In this document: positions 17,546 to 26,005 of the stretch, piece by piece
Numbering within the stretch: the first letter of the stretch is position 1
How the letters are laid out: every line of letters starts with the position of its first letter
Notes under the pieces: model-generated
The model's database searches: none
The model's input: only the letters and a program-made list of their open reading frames with translations
What the model was told of the DNA's origin: nothing
Assembly: GCA_045430285.1 (NCBI GenBank)
Contig: JAILXV010000001.1
Span: 930,001 to 994,000 of the forward strand
Direction: 5' to 3'
From: Agarilytica sp045430285
GTDB taxonomy: Bacteria; Pseudomonadota; Gammaproteobacteria; Pseudomonadales; Cellvibrionaceae
DNA length: 64,000 nucleotides
Translations under genes and position numbers: made by a program

Positions 17546-18442
17546 TTATTTGAGGCGAGCAGAATCAAGTTGTTCACAGATAATTTGGGCACCCTCTGCA
17601 ATGCGTGCCGAGTGCCGTTGGATGATATCTGGGGGGACATAGAATAGATTTCCTTTTTTGACTGCAGAAATCCCCACCCATTTTTTCCAGTCGTCCAGCC
17701 AATCCGGACGTGATTCTTGCATGCCACTGGCAATAATCGCCTCAGGATTTCGCTGAAGCACCGATTCAACACTAATTTTAGGCGCAGACGAGATTGCATC
17801 ACCAAAGACATTTCGTCCCCCACATAGAGTGATAACATCACTGATAAAGGCTTCGTCGTTGATGGTTTGCATCGGATCGTCCCAAACTTGATAAAACGTA
17901 TCCACAGGCCTTTGAGCGGAATACCGCGCTTTTAAACTCGCCAACTTCTCTTCAAATAATCGAGCATTTTTCTCCGCATACTCACTTGTACCAGAAAGCA
18001 CTCCAAAATCCCGAATCGAACGCGCCACGTCCGCCAACACATGGGGAGAACTAGCATAGACGTTGAACCCTAAAGATATCAGTTTCTCCATCACTTTCTT
18101 CGCACTTCCAGAGCCCCATATCACCACCAAATCAGGCTTTAAGCTGACGATGGTCTCAAGGCTATAGGTACTGATCGCACCAACTCTTGGGATAGAAAGC
18201 GCTGCTTCGGGGTAATCACAATAATCGACAGCGCCAACGATTCTTTCCCCCGCACCCGCGGAAAACAGATTTTCCACAATGTGAGGCGCCAGCGCGACGA
18301 TACGTTCAGCGGGTTTATCTAAGCGTACGTCCCGCTTAAGATAATCGACCACATGAATGTCAGCCCATGCATTAGAGGCAAGAAAGCTCATTAGCAACAA
18401 AAATACCGCCGTTAACCCGAATTGGCTATCACGAATCAACAT
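17546..18442 (-). CDS. btuF: cobalamin-binding periplasmic protein BtuF
   Basis: Periplasmic substrate-binding protein that hands corrinoids to the BtuCD transporter. It has a signal peptide (cleavage near SNAWA-D, residue 27), followed by the family pattern RIVALAPHIVENLFSAGAG, a conserved VDYCDYP, and KPDLVVIWGSGS. Length 298 residues is slightly above E. coli BtuF. It sits in the same run as btuC and btuD, separated from them by cobU, cobT, cobC and cobS. A 102-base gap precedes it after cobS, so it may also have its own promoter. Substrate choice between cobalamin and cobinamide is not visible. Confidence 0.9.
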   Translation of the reverse strand: MLIRDSQFGLTAVFLLLMSFLASNAWADIHVVDYLKRDVRLDKPAERIVALAPHIVENLFSAGAGERIVGAVDYCDYPEAALSIPRVGAISTYSLETIVSLKPDLVVIWGSGSAKKVMEKLISLGFNVYASSPHVLADVARSIRDFGVLSGTSEYAEKNARLFEEKLASLKARYSAQRPVDTFYQVWDDPMQTINDEAFISDVITLCGGRNVFGDAISSAPKISVESVLQRNPEAIIASGMQESRPDWLDDWKKWVGISAVKKGNLFYVPPDIIQRHSARIAEGAQIICEQLDSARLK

Positions 18443-18544
18443 ACACCATTAAACCTTTCTAAAAATATTTGCAACTGATCACCAGTTACCCCAATAAGCC
18501 CAGGGCAAAAAAATATCTGTAGGATATCCTTGATCACATAAAAC

Positions 18545-19321
18545 TCACGACAACGCAGTTAAGTAAGTAAACAAACAAAGCACCTCAGCCACCTCAATTA
18601 ATGCGCCTACGCAGTCACCATTATATCCGCCGATTTTTTTCATCCAAAACCGACGCCAATAATAGACCCACGCACTAACAACAAAGAACAGTAAAACCAC
18701 CAACCAAAAAGATGTAAGCAATAGTAGGATAAACGAGAAAACTCCACCAATAAGCCATATTTTGCTTTTAAATCCCGCTAGCTGAATACCGGAAGCGATA
18801 CCCTGCACACTCTGATACGGGGTTACACACATAAAAAATAGCGCTGCATAACGCGAGGTCGTCGTAGAAACAACGAGCACCAAGAATGTATGTTCGGCAT
18901 GCATAAAAGACGACAAAAGCGAAAACTTTAGTATCAATATCAAACACACACTGACAACAGCCATCGGTCCCGCTTGCGGGTCTTTAAATACTGCCAGTGT
19001 TCGTTCGCGATTTTTATGAGATGCAAACGCCGCATCGGTTGAATCTGCCACGCCGTCCAAATGCAGCGCTCCGGTGATAGCAACCCAAAACGTCAGCACT
19101 ACGCTGGCCACAACTAGTTCAGAAACGTCCTTGCCAAGTAAAAATGGTACTGCATAAAAAACAAGACCAACACAAATACCAATAATCAATCCAACTACAG
19201 GGTAAAATAACGCTGAAAGACTTCTAGTTTTGTCGTTAATCTCGTTAGGAAATAGACTGCTCGGTAACGGTATGCGAGTGAGTAAGGCTATTGCGATTAA
19301 AAAAGCATGGATATATTGCAT
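18545..19321 (-). CDS. cobS: adenosylcobinamide-GDP ribazoletransferase CobS
   Basis: Integral membrane enzyme that joins alpha-ribazole (or its phosphate) to adenosylcobinamide-GDP, completing the lower loop of cobalamin. Start ATG 19321 (MQYIHAFLIAIALLTRIPLP) matches the family; the frame upstream overlaps cobC. The 258-residue protein has several membrane helices and the conserved motif LHLDGVADSTDAAFA with SHKNRERTLAVFKDPQAG. It begins five bases after the cobC stop, showing tight coupling. Acts at the inner membrane after CobU and CobT. Confidence 0.94.
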   Translation of the reverse strand: MQYIHAFLIAIALLTRIPLPSSLFPNEINDKTRSLSALFYPVVGLIIGICVGLVFYAVPFLLGKDVSELVVASVVLTFWVAITGALHLDGVADSTDAAFASHKNRERTLAVFKDPQAGPMAVVSVCLILILKFSLLSSFMHAEHTFLVLVVSTTTSRYAALFFMCVTPYQSVQGIASGIQLAGFKSKIWLIGGVFSFILLLLTSFWLVVLLFFVVSAWVYYWRRFWMKKIGGYNGDCVGALIEVAEVLCLFTYLTALS

Positions 19322-19326
19322 AGGCC

Positions 19327-20034
19327 TTAGTTTTTCCGACTGGTTTGATCTGACTCTTCGGAAACTTCCGGCGCGTCTCGCTCTACAAAACCTGCTGAAA
19401 AGGCATGATGCCCGCAAAAATTGTGTGCGATAAGTTTTACGATATCTTCTTGTTCACTGTGAAATATCGAAAACCGAGAAATTGCTGCGTAAGGCACATC
19501 GAAACGGTTTACGTTCGCTAATGACATATTTAACAAATGTGTTAGAAACACCCGAATAATGCCCCCATGCGTCACTAACAAAATACGTTGGGACCGGTAC
19601 TGCTCAAGTAATTGGCTATAGAACTGCTTAACCCGCTCGTATACCGATGTGATGGATTCGCCTTTTGGCGGCGTAAACTTTGATGGGTTTCCGCTCCACT
19701 GAGCCATTTCGTCCGGATAATCATTCCAAACCTGCGAAATTTCTTTTCCTTCCCATTCACCAAAATTCATTTCAGCTAATAATGGTTCGATAACAAGCGG
19801 AATTTTCTGTTCCTTCGTGAGCGACTCGGAAAACGCCAGGCAGCGACGCTTCGGAGAAGAAACCACGACATCCCAACCGCCCTTTGAACTGAGAACCTCA
19901 TGTGAGACAGCCTTCATCAACGCAAGACCGGAAGGAAGTAAGGGCACATCAGTGGTGCCACGAAAAATATGTCCGCCTTCGCACTCGCCGTGTCGCAATA
20001 GATCTAAGGTCGTAGTTTCATATTCAGTGGTCAT
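19327..20034 (-). CDS. cobC: alpha-ribazole phosphatase CobC (histidine phosphatase)
   Basis: Phosphoglycerate-mutase-type phosphatase that removes phosphate from alpha-ribazole 5'-phosphate (or from adenosylcobalamin phosphate). The catalytic motif LLRHGE is at residues 12-17 (His15), with GTTDVPLLPSG and the second histidine in LLVTHGGIIRV. At 235 residues it is longer than E. coli CobC (about 200); the extra part is a Glu/Ser-rich C-terminus. Similar enzymes act on other substrates, but the place between cobT and cobS makes the assignment firm. Start ATG 20034. Confidence 0.9.
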   Translation of the reverse strand: MTTEYETTTLDLLRHGECEGGHIFRGTTDVPLLPSGLALMKAVSHEVLSSKGGWDVVVSSPKRRCLAFSESLTKEQKIPLVIEPLLAEMNFGEWEGKEISQVWNDYPDEMAQWSGNPSKFTPPKGESITSVYERVKQFYSQLLEQYRSQRILLVTHGGIIRVFLTHLLNMSLANVNRFDVPYAAISRFSIFHSEQEDIVKLIAHNFCGHHAFSAGFVERDAPEVSEESDQTSRKN

Positions 20035-20121
20035 ATGATTGTTACCTTAATTGGCATGTTATATCGACATAAGCAGCGAGAGCCTGCACCGTAGTCGGAA
20101 GTAATAATTAGAATTCAGATG

Positions 20122-21180
20122 CTACGATTCGTCTCCTTCGCTCACACCCGCTTGCTCGAAAGTGGCCATACCACAGTGTAAAGCGAGTGCACTTTTTACG
20201 ATAGATACGGCAACCGCGGCGCCACTCCCTTCTCCTAAACGCATGCCCAAATTCAGTATCGGACGCGCATCAAAATATTGCATAGCCAGTATATGTGCAG
20301 GCTCCGCCGATTGATGAGAAAACAAAAACCAAGGTCGTACACTAGGGTTCATTTTATCTGCCAGCAACGCTGCAGCTGTACTAATAAAGCCATCAACCAA
20401 TATAGGGATCCCTTCTTGGGCGCAGCGAATATACGCTCCGGTTAGCGCCGCAATTTCAAACCCACCAAAATACTGTAGAACAGCTAAGGGCGAACCAATA
20501 TGATCGCGATGCAAAGTGATCGCTTTCTCAATCACTTGTTGTTTTTTACAAATTCCAGCAGAATCCAGTCCAGTACCAGGGCCAACGGTGGCAACGACGG
20601 GGAGATCAAGTAAAATACTATAAATTGCTGTCGCGGCACTCGTATTTCCGATTCCCATTTCACCACCAATAAATAAATCGGCAGCACCAATAGAATCTCG
20701 GCCCCCATCCAAAGCCTGTTCACATTCATCAACGCTCATTGCCGGTTCAACTGAGAAATCTTTGGTTCCATTAGCGACTGCGGCATCCACTACTCCCTCT
20801 TCACTAATGAGCGGGTTTGCTATTCCCATATTAACCACAGAAAAATCAGCATTAAGCGGCTGGCTTAGTACACTGATCGCAGCACCACCACGCACAAAAT
20901 TTTCTATCATTTGTGTCGTCACTATTTGAGGAAAGGCTGAAACGCCTTGCGCACAAACGCCATGATCACCCGCGAATACACGCACACATACTTTATCAAC
21001 ACTCGGCGCCAAGGTGCTTTGGAAGGCACAAAAACGTGTAGCAATGCTTTCTAACTCACCTAAAGAACCCGCTGGTTTGGTGAGAGTGTTTTGATATGCG
21101 AGTCCACGATCGTAATCAGCTTGTTTTAAGGTTTTCGCTGGACTCAAATACCACGCTTTTTCAGAGTCATTACCAAACAC
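20122..21180 (-). CDS. cobT: nicotinate-nucleotide--dimethylbenzimidazole phosphoribosyltransferase CobT
   Basis: Activates the lower ligand by moving phosphoribose from nicotinate mononucleotide to dimethylbenzimidazole. The catalytic glutamate is E317 in GMRLGEGSGAA, at the same number as in the Salmonella enzyme; GEMGIGNTSAA and AGDHGVCAQGVSAFPQ are other family blocks. Length is 352 residues. It starts with GTG at 21180, with GGGGAG nine bases upstream lying in the end of cobU, which suggests coupled translation. No bluB for making dimethylbenzimidazole is in the window. Confidence 0.95.
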   Translation of the reverse strand: MFGNDSEKAWYLSPAKTLKQADYDRGLAYQNTLTKPAGSLGELESIATRFCAFQSTLAPSVDKVCVRVFAGDHGVCAQGVSAFPQIVTTQMIENFVRGGAAISVLSQPLNADFSVVNMGIANPLISEEGVVDAAVANGTKDFSVEPAMSVDECEQALDGGRDSIGAADLFIGGEMGIGNTSAATAIYSILLDLPVVATVGPGTGLDSAGICKKQQVIEKAITLHRDHIGSPLAVLQYFGGFEIAALTGAYIRCAQEGIPILVDGFISTAAALLADKMNPSVRPWFLFSHQSAEPAHILAMQYFDARPILNLGMRLGEGSGAAVAVSIVKSALALHCGMATFEQAGVSEGDES

Positions 21181-21184
21181 GCTA

Positions 21185-21715
21185 TTACTCCCCTTTTAAA
21201 TAAAGTGGCAAACCCGCCACAATTAAACTTACGTGATCACATATGTTAGCGAGCTCTTGGTTTAACCACCCACTCTGATCAATAAATTCACGAGATAATT
21301 CACCCAGCGGGACAATACCGGATCCCACCTCATTACTTACAATGAAAATGGTCCCACGATGATCCGTTAAACTGTTTAAAAACGGCTTCTTATAAAGATC
21401 ATATTGACCTGCACATAAACAATTCGTAATCCATAGCGTTAGGCAATCAATCACGATCACGTATTTTTCACTATCAACTTGCGCCAAAGCCTTAGCTAAA
21501 TCCATAGGCTCTTCTATCAAGGTCCAATCATCGCCACGTGATAATCGATGATGTTTTATCCGCGCCGCCATTTCTTCGTCACCCGCGGAACCGGTAGCGA
21601 TATACACCAGTGACTTGGGTTCGCCAGGTAAATCCTTCGCAGCAAACTCTCGGGCACGGGTTTCCGCATAACGGCTTTTTCCACTTCGAGCGCCGCCTAA
21701 GATCAACGCTTTCAT
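21185..21715 (-). CDS. cobU: adenosylcobinamide kinase/guanylyltransferase CobU
   Basis: Bifunctional enzyme that phosphorylates adenosylcobinamide and then transfers GMP to give adenosylcobinamide-GDP, also used in cobinamide salvage. P-loop GGARSGKS is at residues 7-14, followed by the guanylylation region RIKHHRLSRGDDWTLIEEP with the histidines used for GMP attachment, and IDCLTLWITN. The 176-residue length is standard. Its ATG overlaps the btuD stop (ATGA), and its last codons provide the ribosome-binding site for cobT. Confidence 0.95.
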   Translation of the reverse strand: MKALILGGARSGKSRYAETRAREFAAKDLPGEPKSLVYIATGSAGDEEMAARIKHHRLSRGDDWTLIEEPMDLAKALAQVDSEKYVIVIDCLTLWITNCLCAGQYDLYKKPFLNSLTDHRGTIFIVSNEVGSGIVPLGELSREFIDQSGWLNQELANICDHVSLIVAGLPLYLKGE

Positions 21716-22518
21716 GTAAGAATGACCTTATTTTTTGTTTTGGGATGCTCAACGATCTCGATTTCTGCACCAAAAAGCGCCGTCATTGTCTTTTCTGTGA
21801 TGACATCTTCTGCTGTACCCACAGCGAGTGTTTCACCATTTCGTAGCGCAATAACTTTATCAGCAAAGTTAGCCGCGATATTTACATCGTGAACGACCAT
21901 ACACACAGCAGCGCCATTTTTAGAGAATGTTGCAACAGCATTCATTAACATCTGTTGGTGCGCTATATCGAGTGCAGTCGTCGGTTCATCTAGCAGCAGT
22001 AGCCGCTGTTCCGCATCTTCATCCCGCCAGATCTGTGTCATCACTCTGGCCAACTGTACACGCTGTTTTTCACCGCCAGATAACTGTGTATATAAACGGT
22101 CCGAAAGGTATTCGATATCCATCAAGACCATGGCACCCTGAATAATCGTATCGTCGATTTCGACTCCGGTGCTGTGAGGCGTTCGCCCTAAACTCACCAC
22201 CTCATGAACAGTATATGGAAAATTGAGTAAGCTTAACTGAGGTAAAACCGCCAATGATTTTGCGCGTATTTGTATTCCCCAATCTTTAAACATTTGGCCG
22301 CACACGTGAACGGAACCATGATTAGGCGTCAGCTCCCCCGTAATGGTATTAAGTAAGGTCGTTTTGCCTGCACCGTTTGGACCAATAATGGCGAGCACTT
22401 CGCCGCTATTTAATTCAACACTAATATCTTTTAGGAGTTCACGTCCCTCCCTTTTAATTGACACATGATCAACAGAGAGGACTTGACGAGCTTTACTATT
22501 CGGGTAATTTTGATTCAT
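21712..22518 (-). CDS. btuD: cobalamin ABC transporter ATP-binding protein BtuD-like
   Basis: Cytoplasmic ATPase of the corrinoid importer. It has Walker A GPNGAGKTTL, the signature LSGGEKQRVQLAR, Walker B LLLLDEPTTALD and the H-loop VVHDVN. It belongs to the heme/siderophore/B12 (HmuV/FecE/BtuD) subfamily; the cobalamin role comes from position next to btuC and btuF. Start is uncertain: ATG 22518 (MNQNYP) just clears the btuC stop, while ATG 22536 overlaps btuC by 14 bases; neither has a strong ribosome-binding site. Product about 268 residues. Confidence 0.9.
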   Translation of the reverse strand: MNQNYPNSKARQVLSVDHVSIKREGRELLKDISVELNSGEVLAIIGPNGAGKTTLLNTITGELTPNHGSVHVCGQMFKDWGIQIRAKSLAVLPQLSLLNFPYTVHEVVSLGRTPHSTGVEIDDTIIQGAMVLMDIEYLSDRLYTQLSGGEKQRVQLARVMTQIWRDEDAEQRLLLLDEPTTALDIAHQQMLMNAVATFSKNGAAVCMVVHDVNIAANFADKVIALRNGETLAVGTAEDVITEKTMTALFGAEIEIVEHPKTKNKVILT

Positions 22519-22522
22519 TCGA

Positions 22523-23557
22523 TCATTGCATCCCATAACGATGTCGCTGCCTTAACAACGAAATGAATACGGGTGCGCCGATAAACGCCGTCACTAAACC
22601 GACGGGTAATTCTGTTGGCGCAATAATCGTACGAGAAAAAGCATCAGCGATCACCAACAGCACACCCCCCAAACACGCACTAATCGGAATCAAATAACGG
22701 TGGTTCGGCCCGACGAAGAAACGAACGATATGCGGCACAACAAGCCCAATAAAAGAAATGGTTCCCGCTAACGCCACGGATACGCCGACGCCAGCCGCCA
22801 CAATCACGACAATGTTTCGCTTTACTTTATCGACTTGAATGCCCAGGTGCCGCGCTTCAGACTCACCTAACAACATAGCATTAAGCGCTTTATATTGCGC
22901 CGGTAATAAAATGAGTACCGCAATGCATACGACGGAAATTATAATTACGCGTGAATAATCCGCGGCTTCTAACCCACCCATACGCCACAAGCTAATTCGC
23001 CGTAACATTTCATTATCAGCAACAAATTCAAAGACGCTGGAAATACTGCCGGCCAAAAAGGTTACCGCTATACCGGCCAGCAGCATCGTCGCGACGGAAG
23101 TACCCGTTGGGCCGGTCGCAATACGATACACAAATACCACGGCCACCATGCCACCAGCGAATGCGCCGAAAGAAACCAATGAAAGCCCGACCCAAGACCA
23201 TTGATATGCATCGAGCAATACAATAACCAAACTAGCACCAGCCGCTGCCCCAGCACTAACACCAATAAGTGAAGGGTCTGCCAAAGGGTTACGAAACAAA
23301 CCCTGGGTCACTGCACCACAACAGGCCAACAATGCTCCCACGCACATGGCGAGCAAGGCCCTTGGCAAGCGCAACTGCCCAATGATCATTTCAGTTTGAC
23401 CATTGGAAGCGCCGACTAAAAAAGAAAACACCTCAGTAAGATCAATAGAAACCGCACCAAACCTTAATGAAACAAGCACAACCAAGACAGAAACAAAAAG
23501 AATCCCCCAGCGAAGGCGACCCCAATGGTGGGAAACTTGGCGGTGAGATAAAATCAT
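22523..23557 (-). CDS. btuC: cobalamin ABC transporter permease BtuC-like
   Basis: Inner-membrane permease of the FecCD/BtuC family with about ten helices, 344 residues. Family blocks include RLPRALLAMCVGALLACCG, NPLADPSLIGVSAGAAAGA and FIGLVVPHIVRFFVGPNHR near the cytoplasmic coupling helix that meets BtuD. FecCD permeases also carry iron siderophores and heme, so the B12 assignment rests on the gene neighbours. It starts 10 bases after the cobQ stop and overlaps or abuts btuD, fitting one polycistronic message. Confidence 0.9.
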   Translation of the reverse strand: MILSHRQVSHHWGRLRWGILFVSVLVVLVSLRFGAVSIDLTEVFSFLVGASNGQTEMIIGQLRLPRALLAMCVGALLACCGAVTQGLFRNPLADPSLIGVSAGAAAGASLVIVLLDAYQWSWVGLSLVSFGAFAGGMVAVVFVYRIATGPTGTSVATMLLAGIAVTFLAGSISSVFEFVADNEMLRRISLWRMGGLEAADYSRVIIISVVCIAVLILLPAQYKALNAMLLGESEARHLGIQVDKVKRNIVVIVAAGVGVSVALAGTISFIGLVVPHIVRFFVGPNHRYLIPISACLGGVLLVIADAFSRTIIAPTELPVGLVTAFIGAPVFISLLRQRHRYGMQ

Positions 23558-23567
23558 ATACTTGTCG

Positions 23568-25115
23568 TCAACTGGTTACCGTTTCTTTGCTGTCAAACAT
23601 ACTGCGTATTTTTTCAAAATCAAGATTATCTTCAACGCTTTTAGCCAAGCGTTCTATTTGGGATTCTTGTAATTGCAGCATATCCACCGATTTTTTCACT
23701 GAAGTCGTATTTAGCCCCGCCCACTCCAAAAGCAACTGGCATGCTGTAGGATCATCAAACAAACCATGCAAATAACATCCAAAAATTTGATTATCATCGC
23801 TAAGCACTCCGTCGGCACTTTTATCGGAATACCTTATTGTGAAAGCAGGTTTCGCGTGTGAATCACCATCAAGCAAATATCGAGTTACACCGTGGTGTAT
23901 TTCGTAACCGGACACCCGCCCTGCTTGTGTCCCTAAACGAAATTCACCCGTTTTTTTCTGTAATGTTTTATCCTTTTCGAAACGGGTTGAAATAGGTAAA
24001 TAGCCCAGAACTTCGACCGTACGACTTTCACAGCTACTTTCATTTGACGATGTTTGTTCAACACCGTAGGGATCGCTAATCGATTGCCCCAACATCTGAA
24101 AGCCTCCGCAAATACCGATAATTTTTCCTCCATATCGTAAATGCCGTTCAATGTATTCCTCCCATCCGTTTTCGATAAGCCACTGATAATCATCGCTAAC
24201 ATTTTTACTACCAGGTAAAACTAATAAATCACAGGCAGGGGGTACCTGGCCCGTCGCAATATACTTTAGGTTTACACTAGGATGATGTCGCAAAGCATCG
24301 AAATCGGTGTGATTACTGATGCGAGGAAAAACCGGCACCACAACATTTAAAAACTCGTGCGGCATATCCTCTTTACCATCACACACTTGCCGGACATCTA
24401 TTGCATCTTCCGCTTCCAAATAGAATTCGTGCAGATAAGGAAGTACGCCCAATACGGGCTTTCCTGTTCGCGCTTCCAACCATTCAAGCCCCGGCGTTAA
24501 GAGGTCAATATCCCCCCTAAATTTATTTATCACGAAACCCACAACACGATTTTGTTCTGTCGCTGAAAGCAGTTCAAGAGTACCAATTAGGTGCGCAAAC
24601 ACACCGCCTTTATCAATGTCCGCGACTAAAATTACGGGGCAATCCACCGCTTCCGCAAAACCCATGTTAGCGATATCACCTTCGCGTAAATTTATCTCCG
24701 CGGGGCTTCCTGCGCCCTCCACAACAACAACCTCATACGCATCACTTAAGCGCATATGGGATTCACGAACCGCCGCCATTGCTTCCTTTTTAAATAAATG
24801 AAATGCCTTCGCATCCATGTCTGTATTTACATGGCCTTGAATGATTATTTGTGCTCCAGTATCACTAGAAGGCTTTATTAATACCGGATTCATATCTGTG
24901 TGCGCTTCCACACGACATGCATGCGCCTGTACGGCCTGAGCACGACCAATCTCACCACCGTCGACGGTCACTGCACTATTAAGCGCCATATTCTGTGGTT
25001 TAAATGGCGCAACGCGATACCTCTGATTACGCAACACACGGCAAATACCCGCGACGAGCGTACTTTTGCCGGCGTCGGAAGTTGTGCCTTGCACCATAAT
25101 CGTATTGCGTTTCAT
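23568..25115 (-). CDS. cobQ: cobyric acid synthase CobQ/CbiP
   Basis: Glutamine-dependent amidase that adds four amide groups to adenosylcobyrinic acid a,c-diamide. The N-terminal synthetase domain begins MVQGTTSDAGKSTLVAG (ATP-binding loop) and contains VVVEGAGSPAEINLR; the C-terminal class I amidotransferase domain has the catalytic cysteine in IIGICGGFQMLG and the histidine in GCYLHGLFDDP. Length 515 residues is normal. Its presence means cobyrinate-level precursors are processed, not only cobinamide. A 260-base gap separates it from cobO upstream, where I found no second riboswitch. Confidence 0.95.
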   Translation of the reverse strand: MKRNTIMVQGTTSDAGKSTLVAGICRVLRNQRYRVAPFKPQNMALNSAVTVDGGEIGRAQAVQAHACRVEAHTDMNPVLIKPSSDTGAQIIIQGHVNTDMDAKAFHLFKKEAMAAVRESHMRLSDAYEVVVVEGAGSPAEINLREGDIANMGFAEAVDCPVILVADIDKGGVFAHLIGTLELLSATEQNRVVGFVINKFRGDIDLLTPGLEWLEARTGKPVLGVLPYLHEFYLEAEDAIDVRQVCDGKEDMPHEFLNVVVPVFPRISNHTDFDALRHHPSVNLKYIATGQVPPACDLLVLPGSKNVSDDYQWLIENGWEEYIERHLRYGGKIIGICGGFQMLGQSISDPYGVEQTSSNESSCESRTVEVLGYLPISTRFEKDKTLQKKTGEFRLGTQAGRVSGYEIHHGVTRYLLDGDSHAKPAFTIRYSDKSADGVLSDDNQIFGCYLHGLFDDPTACQLLLEWAGLNTTSVKKSVDMLQLQESQIERLAKSVEDNLDFEKIRSMFDSKETVTS

Positions 25116-25375
25116 CAGATACTCTACGCACTAAAGAATGAGTTAACACCCAGTTAAGGACCAGATTGATATGGCTTAATCGACGAGCAGCCATCGCTAA
25201 CATTGAGCTTTATAAAACGACCCGCTAACGGTTCCACCATTAAGAACCTACAAACTGACAAATAGGCGTGGACTATCAATAGAGACAGACACCGCCTGCT
25301 CACTTACAGAAATACGGCAACCTAGCGAGTCAATACGAACTTGATCTTCAAGGCTCCCTCCAGGTTGCCAAAGCA
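25116..25375. other. gap between cobO and cobQ
   Basis: A 260-base stretch inside the B12 block with no open frame. It contains a distant inverted repeat GGCAACCT/AGGTTGCC (25316-25323 and 25362-25369) just after the cobO stop that could form a 3' hairpin, without a T-run. No second cobalamin-riboswitch core (GGTGAAA, CCCGC, ACC-GCC) is visible. Confidence 0.5.
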
Positions 25376-25990
25376 TCAATAATCGACGCCCTTTCGCGCT
25401 TTAATACCCGATTTAAAAGCGTGCTTTATTTCTTTCAATTCCGACACCGTATCCATGCAGTCTCGCAATGCTGTGCCGCCACCACGGCCGGTCACAACAA
25501 CACTCTGTTCTATCGGACGATCACAAATTGCTTTGATCACTTCTTCTTCGTTTAGATAATCGTATGCGAGCATGTAAGTTAGCTCATCCAACACGACAAG
25601 ATCGTAGCTTTCGTCCTTTAAAATCGGTACGACAACGGCCCACGTTTTTTCTGCCGCCGCGATATCTCCTGAACGATCCTGAGTATTCCATGTAAACCCT
25701 GTACCCATTTGATAAAAGGTAACTTGTGGACACTGGTCACGAATATAAATTTCTTCACCAGATAACTGCTCACCTTTAATAAATTGGATCACCGCAATTT
25801 TATGACCATACCCTAAGGCACGCATCACCATGCCAAAGGCAGAGCTGGATTTTCCTTTGCCGTTGCCCGTTAACAGAATCGAAACGCCGCGCTCCGTTGC
25901 GGCTTGTTCTATTTTTGAGTCAACATTGGCCTTCTGCTTTTCCATCGCCGCTTTGTGCTTTTGGTCTTTTTTATCGTGTTCATTCGTCAT
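25376..25990 (-). CDS. cobO: cob(I)yrinic acid a,c-diamide adenosyltransferase CobO/BtuR
   Basis: Attaches the adenosyl group of ATP to the cobalt of corrinoids. The P-loop is GNGKGKSSSAFG (near residues 42-53), followed by FIKGEQLSGEE and the Walker B-like VVLDELTYML, then VVTGRGGG. The 204-residue length and a basic N-terminal extension (KKDQKHKAAMEKQ) are typical of gammaproteobacterial BtuR. It lies 15 bases after btuB on the same strand, so it is under the same riboswitch. It can act both in synthesis and in salvage of imported corrinoids. Confidence 0.94.
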   Translation of the reverse strand: MTNEHDKKDQKHKAAMEKQKANVDSKIEQAATERGVSILLTGNGKGKSSSAFGMVMRALGYGHKIAVIQFIKGEQLSGEEIYIRDQCPQVTFYQMGTGFTWNTQDRSGDIAAAEKTWAVVVPILKDESYDLVVLDELTYMLAYDYLNEEEVIKAICDRPIEQSVVVTGRGGGTALRDCMDTVSELKEIKHAFKSGIKARKGVDY

Positions 25991-26005
25991 ATAGGTATCC
26001 CTACA

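Noticed and set aside
25116..25375. possible second cobalamin riboswitch before cobQ
   Set aside because: None of the core motifs in the right order could be found; only a long-range inverted repeat is present.
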